A stretch of DNA of 64,000 nucleotides from Trichormus variabilis 0441 (GTDB lineage Bacteria > Cyanobacteriota > Cyanobacteriia > Cyanobacteriales > Nostocaceae), in NCBI RefSeq assembly GCF_009856605.1, contig NZ_CP047242.1, forward strand, positions 1,362,001 through 1,426,000, in the 5' to 3' direction. Every line of letters begins with the position of its first letter. Position 1 is the stretch's first letter. This document shows positions 7,320-17,892 of this stretch, one piece after another. The position numbers and the translations under genes were made by a program. The notes under the pieces were generated by a model that was not told the DNA's origin, searched no databases, and was given only the letters and a program-made list of their open reading frames with translations.

Positions 7320-10244
7320 ATGTCAAAAGATAAAGAATTAGAAATCCAGATGCAGTTTCTGGAAGAAGCTACAGATTACATTAATACTCTAGAAGGGGTA
7401 TTACTAGAAATCGACACAAGTCACCGCATTGACTTAGAAAAAATTAACGGCGCATTACGCGCTGCTCACTCAATTAAGGGCGGGGCAGCGATGATGGGAT
7501 TTCGCGCTTTAAGTGATTTATCCCATCGCTTGGAAGATGCTTTCAAGGTTTTAAAAACCCGCAAAAATTCCCTAGAAATTGATACCAAATTACAAAGTTT
7601 ATTACTTTCTGCTGTTGATTGGTTACGGCAAATTGTCCAGTTATTAGGAGAAGGAAATGCCGTAGAAGAAGATTGGTTAGCGACATTTTGTCACCCAGTC
7701 TTTGATGAATTGCGCGATCGCCTCGGTGACCCTACTCCAGAAGATGCTGCAACCATGCTATCACCAGAAGAGGGGCAAGATATCATTCCTCTATTATTTG
7801 AATCAGAAATCGAAGGATGTCTCCAGCGTCTAGAGTCGGTATTGGCAGATCAAAACCAACCTTGTTTACAAGAAGAAGTCGCCATCATGGCGGCGGAATT
7901 GGGCGGTTTGGGGGAAATGTTGCAGTTACCAGCTTTTACCCAATTATGTGAATCTATTAAATATCATATAGAAAATGCTAACGGTAATGTCTCAGAAATT
8001 GCCCAATTAGCTTTACAAACATGGCGGCGATCGCAAGCTTTAGTTTTAACAAATCAACGTGATAAATTACCAACAGAACTTCAGTTTGGTGAATTAGTTC
8101 ACATTCCAGTATACACTCCATCTCTACCACAATTTCAGGCAGATAAATTATCGGAAACACCTATAGAATCTAATTTTATTCCTGAAGATTTGACAGTATC
8201 AAAAAATAATAATCATCATCCCCTCAATATTATTGATTTCCCCGAAATACTGACAGAATTTGCCAAAGAAAATATCACAACAGATTATACATTAATTGCC
8301 AACAAAGACCGTGAACATCAAGAAAATACAGTCCGAGTTCCTAGTAAACAATTAGAAGAAATAAATGATTTATTTGGTGAATTAATTATCCAACGTAATG
8401 GGCTGAACTCCCAAATTGAAAGATTACGCAAACTTGTACGCAACTTAAACCAGCGTGTCCATACCCTAGAACGAGAAAATCAAGAATTGCGGACAATTCA
8501 CGAGCGAAAAACCACCAAAGACTTGGTAAATGCTCATCATGGGGCAGAATATCCCCAGACCCAAGACCCAGAGAGCGAATTTGATGCCCTAGAGATGGAT
8601 CGCTATAATGAGTTAAACTTGCGATCGCAAACAGTAGTGGAAACTATTGTCCAAGTCCAAGAAGTCACCACAGATATTCAACTCAGCGTTGACGACACAG
8701 ACCACGTCGCCCGTAAACTCAATAAAACATCAAAACAATTACAAACCAAGCTCAACCATATCCGAATGCGCCCCATGTCGGACTTAGTTGAGCGTTTCCC
8801 CAGAGCCATCCGCGATTTAAACGTAGAATATGGTAAAAATGTTCAATTGAAAATTACAGGTGGTAACACCTTAATTGAACGCAGCATTTTAGAAGCCTTA
8901 AATGAGCCGTTAATGCACTTATTAAGGAATGCCTTTGATCATGGTATCGAAGAATCTGCCACCCGTCAGGCATTAGGCAAACCAGAACAAGGCTTAATTG
9001 AAATTACAGCCACACACCGCAGTAATCGTACTATCATCACCATGCGCGATGATGGCCGGGGCATTTCTTTAGATAAAATTCGCACCCGCGCCCAAGGAAT
9101 GGGGATAGATGCAGCTTTACTAGCCAACGCCACCGATGAAGAACTCCTATCACTAATTTTTGAACCAGGGTTTACCACCTCCGAACAAGTCACCGCCTTA
9201 TCTGGTCGTGGTGTGGGGATGGATGTAGTGCGTAATAACCTCAAACTAGTACGGGGCGATATTACAGTTGATACAGAATTAGGCGTTGGTACAACCTTTA
9301 CCTTATCAGTACCATTTACCCTTTCCATCGCCAGAGTTTTGCTCATAGAAACCAACAAAATGCTGTTAGCATTTCCTACCGATGTGGTTTCGGAAATCTT
9401 CTTATTGCAAAACGAGCAAGTATTCCCAATGGCAGGAAATGAAGTCCTTAATTGGCAAGGGACGATGCTCCCCCTAATTCGCCTCGGTCGCCACCTAGAA
9501 TTTAACTGTCCCCGCTACGATAGCCCAGAACTAGAAACACCCCCAGCAATTAACGCCCATAGCGTCTTAATAGTTAAAGGCAATAATCAACCAGTTGCTA
9601 TATTGGTAGACCGTTGCTGGGGTGAACAGGAAGTTGCTATCCGCCAAGTCGAGGGCAATATACCCTTACCCCAAGGCTTTAGTAATTGCACCATTTTAGG
9701 TGATGGTCGAGTTGTGGCATTAGTTAATACCAACGAACTCCTGTATAAAATTGCCACCAATCAACACCCCACCAAAAATCTTCAATCATCATCAGCTACA
9801 CTAAAAACGCCCTTCCTCTTCTTTGATAGTGCCAAACTACCAGCACCCCCCACTCAAAACAAAGGCACAATTTTAATCATTGATGACTCCATTAATGTGC
9901 GTCGCTTCCTAGCATTAACTTTAGAAAAAGGAGGATATCAAGTAGAACAAGCAAAAGATGGTGAAGATGCTTGGGAAAAATTGGAGAGTGGCTTAAAAGT
10001 GAAAGCTGTAATTTGTGATATTGAAATGCCACGCCTTGATGGCTACGGCTTTTTAGACCGGATTAACTCCAACGTGGACACAAAAAATATCCCAGTAGCC
10101 ATGCTCACCTCTCGTAGTAGCAATAAACATCGGCAACTAGCCATGCAGCTAGGCGCTAGAGCTTATTTTTCTAAACCTTACAATGAGCAAGAATTACTCG
10201 GTACCCTAGAAGAACTAATCTTTAATGTAGCGGTAAGTAGTTAG
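7320..10244 (+). CDS. CheA-type hybrid histidine kinase with C-terminal receiver (PixL/HmpE type)
   Basis: A 974-residue kinase closing the taxis operon. Residues 1-130 are an HPt domain with phospho-acceptor H50 (RAAHSIKGGAAMMGF). A second HPt-like helical segment (about 155-245) lacks the histidine. A long coiled coil and dimerisation region (about 340-470) is followed by the HATPase (N-box NEPLMHLLRNAFDHG, DDGRGIS, GRGVGMDVV), a CheW-like regulatory domain (RVLLIETNKMLLAFP onward), and a receiver (acidic DD, VICDIEMPRLDGYGF, FSKPYN). It should phosphorylate the CheY and PATAN-REC proteins encoded upstream and pair with the CheW and receptor. A built-in receiver is usual for cyanobacterial CheA homologues. 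Confidence 0.92.
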   Translation: MSKDKELEIQMQFLEEATDYINTLEGVLLEIDTSHRIDLEKINGALRAAHSIKGGAAMMGFRALSDLSHRLEDAFKVLKTRKNSLEIDTKLQSLLLSAVDWLRQIVQLLGEGNAVEEDWLATFCHPVFDELRDRLGDPTPEDAATMLSPEEGQDIIPLLFESEIEGCLQRLESVLADQNQPCLQEEVAIMAAELGGLGEMLQLPAFTQLCESIKYHIENANGNVSEIAQLALQTWRRSQALVLTNQRDKLPTELQFGELVHIPVYTPSLPQFQADKLSETPIESNFIPEDLTVSKNNNHHPLNIIDFPEILTEFAKENITTDYTLIANKDREHQENTVRVPSKQLEEINDLFGELIIQRNGLNSQIERLRKLVRNLNQRVHTLERENQELRTIHERKTTKDLVNAHHGAEYPQTQDPESEFDALEMDRYNELNLRSQTVVETIVQVQEVTTDIQLSVDDTDHVARKLNKTSKQLQTKLNHIRMRPMSDLVERFPRAIRDLNVEYGKNVQLKITGGNTLIERSILEALNEPLMHLLRNAFDHGIEESATRQALGKPEQGLIEITATHRSNRTIITMRDDGRGISLDKIRTRAQGMGIDAALLANATDEELLSLIFEPGFTTSEQVTALSGRGVGMDVVRNNLKLVRGDITVDTELGVGTTFTLSVPFTLSIARVLLIETNKMLLAFPTDVVSEIFLLQNEQVFPMAGNEVLNWQGTMLPLIRLGRHLEFNCPRYDSPELETPPAINAHSVLIVKGNNQPVAILVDRCWGEQEVAIRQVEGNIPLPQGFSNCTILGDGRVVALVNTNELLYKIATNQHPTKNLQSSSATLKTPFLFFDSAKLPAPPTQNKGTILIIDDSINVRRFLALTLEKGGYQVEQAKDGEDAWEKLESGLKVKAVICDIEMPRLDGYGFLDRINSNVDTKNIPVAMLTSRSSNKHRQLAMQLGARAYFSKPYNEQELLGTLEELIFNVAVSS

Positions 10245-10356
10245 GGCGTTTTTGCATCAGGGGATGAAATTTGATGTGCTGAAATCAACAAGCCCACACT
10301 AATTGTCTTTAATTTTTCATTGAAGCGTAAAGCCTGCGGCATAGTTTCTCTTAACG

Positions 10357-10382
10357 GGTAGCGTCTCGTAGAGAAGCGACTT
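10357..10382. repeat. REP-like dispersed repeat, copy 1
   Basis: GGTAGCGTCTCGTAGAGAAGCGACTT is a near-palindrome. Closely related copies occur at 54809-54830 and, inverted, at 63467-63483. All three lie in intergenic DNA, as expected of a short dispersed palindromic repeat. Confidence 0.55.
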
Positions 10383-10426
10383 GACTGACGTACTCAGGTT
10401 GTCTGTTGAGACTAAGTATAAGAGGG

Positions 10427-11131
10427 TCAATAACGTCTTAAATACTGGAAACAGTTTAATTTTGGGGCTAGTTGCCTACATAACTGTTTGCATAAAGTTC
10501 CTAAACGGTAACATTTGCGAATCCAATCTAAAGCAGAGTATGGCACAGGCAGTCGCAGTGGGCGTAATACGGGCAGGTATAACCAGTAATAAGCCTTTTT
10601 GAGATTATGCCATTTTGAACAAGGTTCTTGATGCAGAAAATCAGAAATGTCTACGACTAATCCTCTACCTTCGTGCATTATGACATTACGACCGTGGACA
10701 TCGTGAGGGTAAAGTCCACGACTTTGAGCATATTCAAGAGCTTCATCAATATCCCTGATCACCTGTTTGGGAATCGGTAAACCCAAGTGCATACAATCGT
10801 AGAGTGTTGTGCCGTAAAGACGTTTCAAGACTAAAAAGCCATCTTGGGCATACAAACACTCAGAAAATGCCGGATGAGAACCTAAACGATGATAAACTTC
10901 TACTTCCTCTTCATAGCCCGGCCGTCTTGGAGCATAAATTTTGACCACAAACTCAGGGTAATCAGGGTGATAAACTACGGCTGCGTAATTTCCTTTGCCT
11001 AGCAGTAGCCAAGGTTGTGGAACATAAGTGACCTGAATTAAGTTACGCGGATTGACACTTTCAATTTGTAAACTAGGTAGTAGTTCTTGATAAATGCTTT
11101 CTTGAAAATGCGTTGGCAGTGATTTGTTCAT
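10427..11131 (-). CDS. Minimal atypical protein-kinase-fold protein
   Basis: About 234 residues from ATG 11131 (a TTG at 11152 could extend it by seven). Kinase-like signatures appear in order: LLGKGNYAAVVY (glycine-loop-like, 43-54), VVKIYAP with K64 as the presumed ATP lysine, LVLKRLYGTTL (hinge-like), HDVHGRN (143-149) as a catalytic loop with Asp and Asn in the HxDxxxxN spacing, and VVDISDF (160-166) in place of DFG. It is shorter than a classical Ser/Thr kinase and lacks the usual C-lobe motifs, so it may be a small Rio/ABC1-like or pseudo-kinase. It converges with the taxis operon. The substrate is unknown. Confidence 0.7.
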   Translation of the reverse strand: MNKSLPTHFQESIYQELLPSLQIESVNPRNLIQVTYVPQPWLLLGKGNYAAVVYHPDYPEFVVKIYAPRRPGYEEEVEVYHRLGSHPAFSECLYAQDGFLVLKRLYGTTLYDCMHLGLPIPKQVIRDIDEALEYAQSRGLYPHDVHGRNVIMHEGRGLVVDISDFLHQEPCSKWHNLKKAYYWLYLPVLRPLRLPVPYSALDWIRKCYRLGTLCKQLCRQLAPKLNCFQYLRRY

Positions 11132-11423
11132 GTCGGCAGTACATAGCACCAAACAATAAGATACACTACCTGATTAATATGGACTATTACGGCAACATTA
11201 CAGGCTTATTTTGATATTTCTCATTGTTTGTTGATTGGAGAATTTCTTTTACCGCTACCCTATTTTGAGGAGCAGATTTGCAAAAGTAAATTAATTTGGT
11301 GTTCGACACCAGATCCAACGCCACTTAACCATCTTTTGAGGCGATCGCTCTACTACTTAAAGAAATGCTGTACGAAAAATCACGACTCATTTTGGCTTGA
11401 TCCGGTCTTTGGTGCTGTGGTAA

Positions 11424-14400
11424 TTATTGGGGGAAGCGAATGGAGAAAGCAGTACCGCGATCGCACTCTAAAAGAATCTTGCCTTTGAGTTGTCTGACTA
11501 GGTTTTTGACAATTCTTAAGCCTAAAGAGTTGGCATTTTCCCAATCTAATGTTTCGGGAATGCCAATACCGTTATCTTTAACTAAGAGAGTTAATTGATT
11601 TCCTGGGACTGCTTCCAGGGAAATAGTAATATTATTGTCTTCGTTTTGTTCTGGAAATGCGTACTTCAGACAATTAGAAACTAACTCATTAATGATTAAT
11701 CCGCAGGGAATAGCATTATCTAGATCCAATTTAATGCTATTTGTTTCTATATTGATCCTTATATTCTTTTGACTGACCCCGTAGCAACGAAATAAGCTAT
11801 CTGTCAGATTTTTGATGTAGTCGCTAAAGTTGATTTGATTAATGTCTGCCGACTGATAAAGTTGCTCGTGAATCAAAGCCATCGACTGTACACGATTTTG
11901 AGATTCTGTAAATAGCAACAAAGTTGTTTCATCAAAGGAACGTCTAGATTGCATCCTGAGCAAACTAGAGATTATTTGCAGGTTGTTTTTTACCCGATGA
12001 TGAATTTCTTTGAGTAAGGTTTCTTTTTCATCTAGCGATCGCTGTATTTGTTCTACCGCTTGTTTGCGTTCACGATGTGCGGCTTGCTGTTCGCTAATAT
12101 CAGACAATCGTACTAAATTAATACCCTTACCAGCTACAGTAATTTGTTTAGCAGCTAAATTTCCCCAGAAGAAATTACCTTTGCGGGTGGCATATTCAAT
12201 TTCTCGACTCCACCAAGATTTTTGATTCAGTTCCTGTGTAATTTCATCCAATTGTTCGGGAGTAAATTGGTAACGTTGTAGTGTATTACCTTGAATATTG
12301 AGTAATTCTTCTTTATTGGCAACTTCAAACAAATCAACCGCACGATCATTACAATCAAAAATCAATTGCGTATCTCTATCTACTAAAAAAAGAGCATCGG
12401 CTGATTCATTAAAAATCGCTTCTCGCAAATCACGATGGTGAATAACTTCTGACTCAATTGTTTTGCGGGTAGTGATATCTGTCAAGCTACCTATATAACC
12501 CAAGATTGTACCATTTAGGTCGGTTTCGGGTACTATCTGGATGTAGAACCAAGTGATGCTACCATCTGGACGTACATATCTGACTTCCCGCCGACAAGTT
12601 TCCGATAAACCACATTGTTTTCCGCAGAGGCCAGCACAATCTACCACCAGGTGATAGCGATCTTCTTCATGGATATTTTCTAACCATCCCTTCTTCAATG
12701 CTGCTTGTGTTGGTCTACCTGTCATTAAACTCCAACGTTCGTTGACGTAAATACAATTACTAGCAGTATCAAGCCGAAAAATAGCAACGGGAGCCGCTTC
12801 TGTCAAGGTAGCATAGCGCTTTTCACTTTCCCGTAAGGCAGCTTCTACTTGTTTGCGCTCAGTAATATCATAGTTAATCCCGACCATGCGTAGTGGTTCG
12901 CCCCACTCATTGCGTTGAACTAAAGCGGAGGCTTTGATAAAGCGGATATTGCCATTTTCAAGAACAATCCGAAATTCTGTATCAAATTCTCTGACTCCCT
13001 TTATGGCATCTTCAAAGGCCATCATTGCTTCATCTCGATCATCTGGATGGAGCCTATCTATCCAATCTTGGTACTTTGCCTTATTCTCAGACTGTTGTAA
13101 ATTATATAGTTCATACATTCGGTCATCCCATTCCGCTTCCTGTATCATATCCCAGTCCCAAATACCAAGATTGGCTGAACTGACTGCCAAGGTCAATCGG
13201 TCTGAAAGGTTACGTAGTCGTTCTTCTGTTTGTTTACGCTCGGTAATGTCTAGGATAGTGCTGATTAACTGGTATGGTTGCCCATGAGTGTCTAATATGA
13301 CTTCGCCTCGTGATAGTAAATAACCCAAACTGCCATCAGCACGATAAAAACGATACTCTAGTTCATAAGCTTGTCTTTGTGTAATAGCTTGATGTAAGAC
13401 AACATCGCGGTAGTTGCGATCATCCGGATGAATACAATCAAGCATTTCGTCGTAACTTGGTGTCCCGGATTCAGGATGGCGGCCAAATATGCGAAAAACC
13501 TCTTGTGACCAGATTAAGTTGTGCGTTGACAAATCCAGTTCCCAACTACCCAGATGAGCAATCCGTTGTGCCGCAGCAAGAGTAGAGGTATTTTTGCGAA
13601 GTTGAGCTTCTATCTGTTTTTGTTGAGTAATATTTTTGGCAATTCCCACACCACCAATAGGCTTTCCTTCTTGATTAAACATGGGTTTAACCGAGAGAGC
13701 CACAGGGAAACGCGAACCATCTTTACGAATAAAAGTCCATTCTAATTCATCACTATCTTGCTGGGTTTTGACCATGAAATCTTGAGGGGTAATTTCTCTA
13801 CCCATCTCTTGTTTCAGTTCATTCATCCGTTGTCTGAGTTCCTCTGGCTCATGAAAGCTGTTTGGTGTTAACTTACCAATCACCTCATCGGCTGTGTAAC
13901 CCAACATCCTTTGAGCAGCAAGGTTAAAAGTTTGAATTATGCCGTCGGAATCGGTAGAAATGACTGCATAATCGATGCTAGAAAGAATTGCGTGTTGCAA
14001 TCTGGAAATGTTTAATAACTGATTTTCTGTCTCCTTGCGTTTAGTAATATCTGTTGCCGAGCCGCTCATGCGAATGGCATTGCCTGATTCATCCCATAAA
14101 GCCTGACCTCGATCTAATATCCATATATAGGAGCCATCTTTGCGCTGTATCCGATATTCTTCTTGGAAAAAGGGTGTTTTGTGAGCTAAATGGTCGGCGA
14201 TCGCCCTCATAATGCGATCATGATCATCAGGATGAATCCGGCTTAACCATGATTCTCGATTTCGGCTCAGTTCCTGACTGCTACAGCCCAACATTTCTTC
14301 CCAACGAATCGAGAAGAAAACTTCATTAGTTGTGATGTTTCTGTCCCAAATCCCATCATTGCTGCCTCTTAGCGCTAAATGCCAGCGTTCTTCGCTTTCC

Positions 14401-16568
14401 CTTAAAGCGGCAGTACGTTCTGCCACTCTCGCTTCAAGTTCTTGATTAAGCTTTTGTAATGCCTGTTCTGCCCGAATTTTATCGCTAATATCAACTGCTA
14501 CACCACCAATCAATAATTCCCCCGTAGTCCCAGGTAAGGGGAATTTATAGACTAAAAAATCCCCCAATGTACCGTCCAATCTGGGAGCCTTCTCAATGGT
14601 TTCGAGGATTTGTTGCGTCTGTGCCACCTGGTGAATGTTATCCAAAAACTGCTGGGCTATTTCTGGGGCATAAAGCTCAAAAACTGTTTTGCCCATGACA
14701 TTCTCTACTTTGTCAAATGGCAATTGAAAGGTACGGACATAGGTCTGGCTCAGATAAAGTATTCGACCGTGGTCATCGGTAATCCAGGAAGCTGAGGGGC
14801 TGTTATTCATAAACGCCTGAAACCGCCCTTCACTCTCTTGGAGCTTTGATTCCGCCTGTTTACGTTCTGTGATATCAAAATCTATACCACTCATTCGCAG
14901 AGGGTTACCGTTTCGGTCGTAGAACACTTTACCTCTACTGAGCGCCCAACGTGGCGTACCATCAAGTTTAATAAACCGAAATTCGATGTTGAAATCTTCT
15001 CTGTTATAGACAGCACAATTAATGGATTGTAAAACCCTCTGCCGATCATCTGGGTGTATCAGCGACACAACCGTTTCAAAATGACCATTGAAGCTCCCTG
15101 GAACCATACCAAATAGTTTTTCCAAATTCTCCGACCAGTGAATTCCACCTGTTTGAATATTCCATTCCCAGTTACCCATACACGCAGCGTCTAGAGCCAT
15201 AGTTAATCGCTCTTCATTCTGCTGTAAGGCTGCTTCTACTTGCTTTCGTTCGCTAATATCTACACAGGAACCGATATAACCCAGAAACTCTCCTTCAGTG
15301 GTGAACCGAGGAGTGCCTGTATCCAAAATCCAACAATATTCGCCGTCAAAGCGTTTGAGCCGATATTCCATTTGAAAATTTTGGCGGGTATCAAAGGCAT
15401 TGACATAAATGTCTAAGCAATCTTTTAAGTCATCGGGATGTACTCCTTTCGCCCAACCATCACCGACTTCTTGTTCTAAGGTTTTGCCAGTAAAATCTAA
15501 CCAAGTTTTATTGAAGTAGTAGCAAAGTTTATCAAGTCCCGACATCCAAATCAGTACGGGAGCAGTATCAGCCATCTGGCGAAAACGTTGTTCGCTCTCG
15601 CGCAGAGTTGCTTCCACTCGTTTTCGTTCTTGTAGTTCTGTCTGTATTTGCGCATAGGCACTTGCTTGCTGAATAGCGATCGCTATCTGCACCGCCAACT
15701 GCTCCAATAAGTCCAGTTCAAATGACTGCCATTGATGGGGTGCAGCACATTGGTGAGCAATTAATAATCCCCATGATTGATTTGTCACCATAATGGGTAC
15801 TATCAAAGTGGCTTTAACTTGAAACTGCTCTAGTAGTTCTAAATAACAGTTCGTTAAGCCTGCCTGATAAACATCATTGATCGCTCGTTTTTTTACTTGA
15901 TGGTTATGTCCTGCACTATCTTGAAAGCACCTATCTTCAATTTGCGCTCCTTTCGTGGCTATCCAACCGGGAAGTATAGACTCTGCAACCACAATTCCAC
16001 TCATATCGGGTTGAAATTGATAGATTAGTACCCGGTCTGCTTGTAAAAACTGGCGCACTTCCGCGACTGTGACACTCAAAATATCTTCTAGCTTCAGGGA
16101 TTGCCTAATTCTTAAAGCGATCGCCACCATTAGTTGTTGCTGTTGCCGACTTTGTTCTAACTGTCTTGTCAGCAGCATCCGTTCTACAGCATAATGAATT
16201 GCACTTTGTAAGGTTTCCGGGGTAAGAGAATTTTTCACCAAATAATCTTGAGCGCCATTTTTCATCGCACAGACGGCGATACTTTCGTCCCCTTGTCCTG
16301 TGAGCATGATCACAGCAGATTGGCTATTATTTAGGTGTTCCCTAAGTTGTTGTAAAAACTCTAATCCATCGTAGTCGGGCAGTAAATAATCCAGCAAAAT
16401 TACATCTGGTGTCTGTTGCTCACACCATGTCATTGCCTCTTGTGCTGTCTCCAATTGAAAAATCTCATAGGTATGTAATCTATCCTGCTGCAAAAAAAAA
16501 CGATATATCTCCCTATCTTCGGCGCAATCATCAATCAGTAAAATGGTTAGAGGGAAACGTTGATTCAT
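11424..16568 (-). CDS. Giant REC-GAF-nine-PAS sensor histidine kinase (HisKA_2 family)
   Basis: A 1714-residue soluble sensor kinase with no membrane segment. Domains in order: receiver (about 8-125; phospho-acceptor D60 in VILLDYLLPDYDGLEF), GAF (about 150-300), then nine PAS/PAC units starting near FRQMADTAPVLIWM and ending near LREAIFNESADALFLV. Most end in a DITERKQ-type PAC signature. The kinase core is HisKA_2: EIHHRVKNNLQIISSLL with H1523/H1524, then the HATPase N-box (ELVSNCLKYAF) and DNGIGIP. The HisKA_2 class is used by plant phytochrome-like and general-stress kinases. A receiver at the N-terminus suggests input from another kinase. No cognate regulator is co-transcribed; two receiver proteins lie downstream of its start in the other direction. 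Confidence 0.93.
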   Translation of the reverse strand: MNQRFPLTILLIDDCAEDREIYRFFLQQDRLHTYEIFQLETAQEAMTWCEQQTPDVILLDYLLPDYDGLEFLQQLREHLNNSQSAVIMLTGQGDESIAVCAMKNGAQDYLVKNSLTPETLQSAIHYAVERMLLTRQLEQSRQQQQLMVAIALRIRQSLKLEDILSVTVAEVRQFLQADRVLIYQFQPDMSGIVVAESILPGWIATKGAQIEDRCFQDSAGHNHQVKKRAINDVYQAGLTNCYLELLEQFQVKATLIVPIMVTNQSWGLLIAHQCAAPHQWQSFELDLLEQLAVQIAIAIQQASAYAQIQTELQERKRVEATLRESEQRFRQMADTAPVLIWMSGLDKLCYYFNKTWLDFTGKTLEQEVGDGWAKGVHPDDLKDCLDIYVNAFDTRQNFQMEYRLKRFDGEYCWILDTGTPRFTTEGEFLGYIGSCVDISERKQVEAALQQNEERLTMALDAACMGNWEWNIQTGGIHWSENLEKLFGMVPGSFNGHFETVVSLIHPDDRQRVLQSINCAVYNREDFNIEFRFIKLDGTPRWALSRGKVFYDRNGNPLRMSGIDFDITERKQAESKLQESEGRFQAFMNNSPSASWITDDHGRILYLSQTYVRTFQLPFDKVENVMGKTVFELYAPEIAQQFLDNIHQVAQTQQILETIEKAPRLDGTLGDFLVYKFPLPGTTGELLIGGVAVDISDKIRAEQALQKLNQELEARVAERTAALRESEERWHLALRGSNDGIWDRNITTNEVFFSIRWEEMLGCSSQELSRNRESWLSRIHPDDHDRIMRAIADHLAHKTPFFQEEYRIQRKDGSYIWILDRGQALWDESGNAIRMSGSATDITKRKETENQLLNISRLQHAILSSIDYAVISTDSDGIIQTFNLAAQRMLGYTADEVIGKLTPNSFHEPEELRQRMNELKQEMGREITPQDFMVKTQQDSDELEWTFIRKDGSRFPVALSVKPMFNQEGKPIGGVGIAKNITQQKQIEAQLRKNTSTLAAAQRIAHLGSWELDLSTHNLIWSQEVFRIFGRHPESGTPSYDEMLDCIHPDDRNYRDVVLHQAITQRQAYELEYRFYRADGSLGYLLSRGEVILDTHGQPYQLISTILDITERKQTEERLRNLSDRLTLAVSSANLGIWDWDMIQEAEWDDRMYELYNLQQSENKAKYQDWIDRLHPDDRDEAMMAFEDAIKGVREFDTEFRIVLENGNIRFIKASALVQRNEWGEPLRMVGINYDITERKQVEAALRESEKRYATLTEAAPVAIFRLDTASNCIYVNERWSLMTGRPTQAALKKGWLENIHEEDRYHLVVDCAGLCGKQCGLSETCRREVRYVRPDGSITWFYIQIVPETDLNGTILGYIGSLTDITTRKTIESEVIHHRDLREAIFNESADALFLVDRDTQLIFDCNDRAVDLFEVANKEELLNIQGNTLQRYQFTPEQLDEITQELNQKSWWSREIEYATRKGNFFWGNLAAKQITVAGKGINLVRLSDISEQQAAHRERKQAVEQIQRSLDEKETLLKEIHHRVKNNLQIISSLLRMQSRRSFDETTLLLFTESQNRVQSMALIHEQLYQSADINQINFSDYIKNLTDSLFRCYGVSQKNIRINIETNSIKLDLDNAIPCGLIINELVSNCLKYAFPEQNEDNNITISLEAVPGNQLTLLVKDNGIGIPETLDWENANSLGLRIVKNLVRQLKGKILLECDRGTAFSIRFPQ

Positions 16569-17276
16569 AAGCTATATACAAAAAGGCGATCGTCTTTCGT
16601 TAAAAAATTGAAATTCTCTATTTGCTGAATAAAAAGTTCTTCTTAAATCGAGCTATATCTAAAATAGATTAGTAAAAACAGAGCTAGTGAAATCCCTAGC
16701 AATATTAATAGTTACAAAAGTCTTTCTCCAGTTGTAAACTAATTCTTCAATTCTGGGTCAAAATGTAAATATTATCAACAAAACTTTAACATACATTGAA
16801 AAATCAACTAGAATCTGATGCAGTAAGCCATCACGCTTTTAAATTACATAGTCACTTGTATGTTTTGTTGACTGGTGACAGTCAATTGTCAAGCATTAGC
16901 AGTCTACAGCTAGCACGAAAAAATATGCAAATGAAAGCAAGGGCAGCTTATCTGACTTTTTGCTTCAAGAAATAAGCACCAATCAACCAGGTTTTTTCTT
17001 GATTCCTAACTACACCAGTTAATTTCCTACATCCAAGCAGATGATTATAGGTAAAGTCAGGCGCAAAAATTCTTTAAAAATGCTTCTCATTTGAAGTTTT
17101 TAGTTTAAATATTTTTGTATATTGTTTTATGGACATAGGAGATAATTCACCTAAAATATAATCATCTTTTCCTGAATTAAAACGAATTGGATTTTTTTAA
17201 AAACCATATTTTTCAAATAAATAATTAAATCCGACATATTATTTAACATAATAGAATACTAAAGATATCTCCAGTA
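16569..17276. other. Divergent intergenic region between two signalling genes
   Basis: About 700 AT-rich bases separate the minus-strand PAS kinase from the plus-strand response regulator. There is no ORF of note and no clear repeat; a HIP1-like GGCGATCGTC lies at the left end. It must hold promoters for both sides, but no box can be placed with confidence. Confidence 0.4.
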
Positions 17277-17867
17277 ATGACAAAAATTTTAGTAATTGAA
17301 GACCAAGAAGAAATTCGTAGCATTATTGTAGAAATGCTAACTGCGGAAAATTTCTATGTTATGGACGCAGAAAACGGACAAGTCGGGATTACATTGCTAC
17401 AGACAGAAATTCCCGATTTGATTATCTGTGATATTGCTATGCCAAAAATAGATGGATACGAAGTTGTTACTTGGTCACGGGAAAATCCAGAGACTGAAGC
17501 CATTCCTTTTATATTTCTTACAGCTAAAGCTTCTCAAAATGATATTCGTCAAGGTATAGAATTAGGTGCAGATGATTATCTGGTAAAGCCATTTACAAGA
17601 GCCGAATTACTGGGAGCAATAACAGCTAGATTAGAGAAACAAGAAATAATTAATAGACAAACACAACAAAGACTCCATAAATCTTATATTTATCTGACAT
17701 CGACAATTAGAAATGAGGTAAATAATCCTCTTAATTACATTACATCGATATCAGAGAAGCTCATCAATGACTATGAATTTATGAATCGGGAGGAAATCTT
17801 AAAAAAGATCAAAGAAATTTATAATTTAAGCAAAAATTTTCAGGATGGAAACCTGAACAAGCTATAA
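17277..17867 (+). CDS. Response regulator with degenerate histidine-kinase H-box
   Basis: 196 residues. The N-terminal 120 form a complete receiver domain: acidic E8/D9, phospho-acceptor D52 (LIICDIAMPKIDGYEV), T82 and K104 (VKPFTRAE). Residues 128-175 look like a HisKA dimerisation helix pair in which the H-box reads TIRNEVNNPLNY: the phospho-histidine position is N146, while the following E-x-x-N-P-L residues are kept. There is no ATPase domain. The protein may therefore use the four-helix bundle only to dimerise, or to dock onto a kinase. It is followed after 25 bases by a REC-histidine kinase gene, probably in the same operon. Confidence 0.8.
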   Translation: MTKILVIEDQEEIRSIIVEMLTAENFYVMDAENGQVGITLLQTEIPDLIICDIAMPKIDGYEVVTWSRENPETEAIPFIFLTAKASQNDIRQGIELGADDYLVKPFTRAELLGAITARLEKQEIINRQTQQRLHKSYIYLTSTIRNEVNNPLNYITSISEKLINDYEFMNREEILKKIKEIYNLSKNFQDGNLNKL

Positions 17868-17892
17868 ATCTAATCAACGTAGAAAATTAAAT

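Noticed and set aside
10381..10602. 73-codon plus-strand open frame
   Set aside because: It overlaps the 3' end of the mini kinase gene on the other strand and starts inside a dispersed repeat.
11228..11488. 86-codon plus-strand open frame
   Set aside because: Its end overlaps the histidine kinase gene and the rest shows no recognisable pattern; most likely chance.
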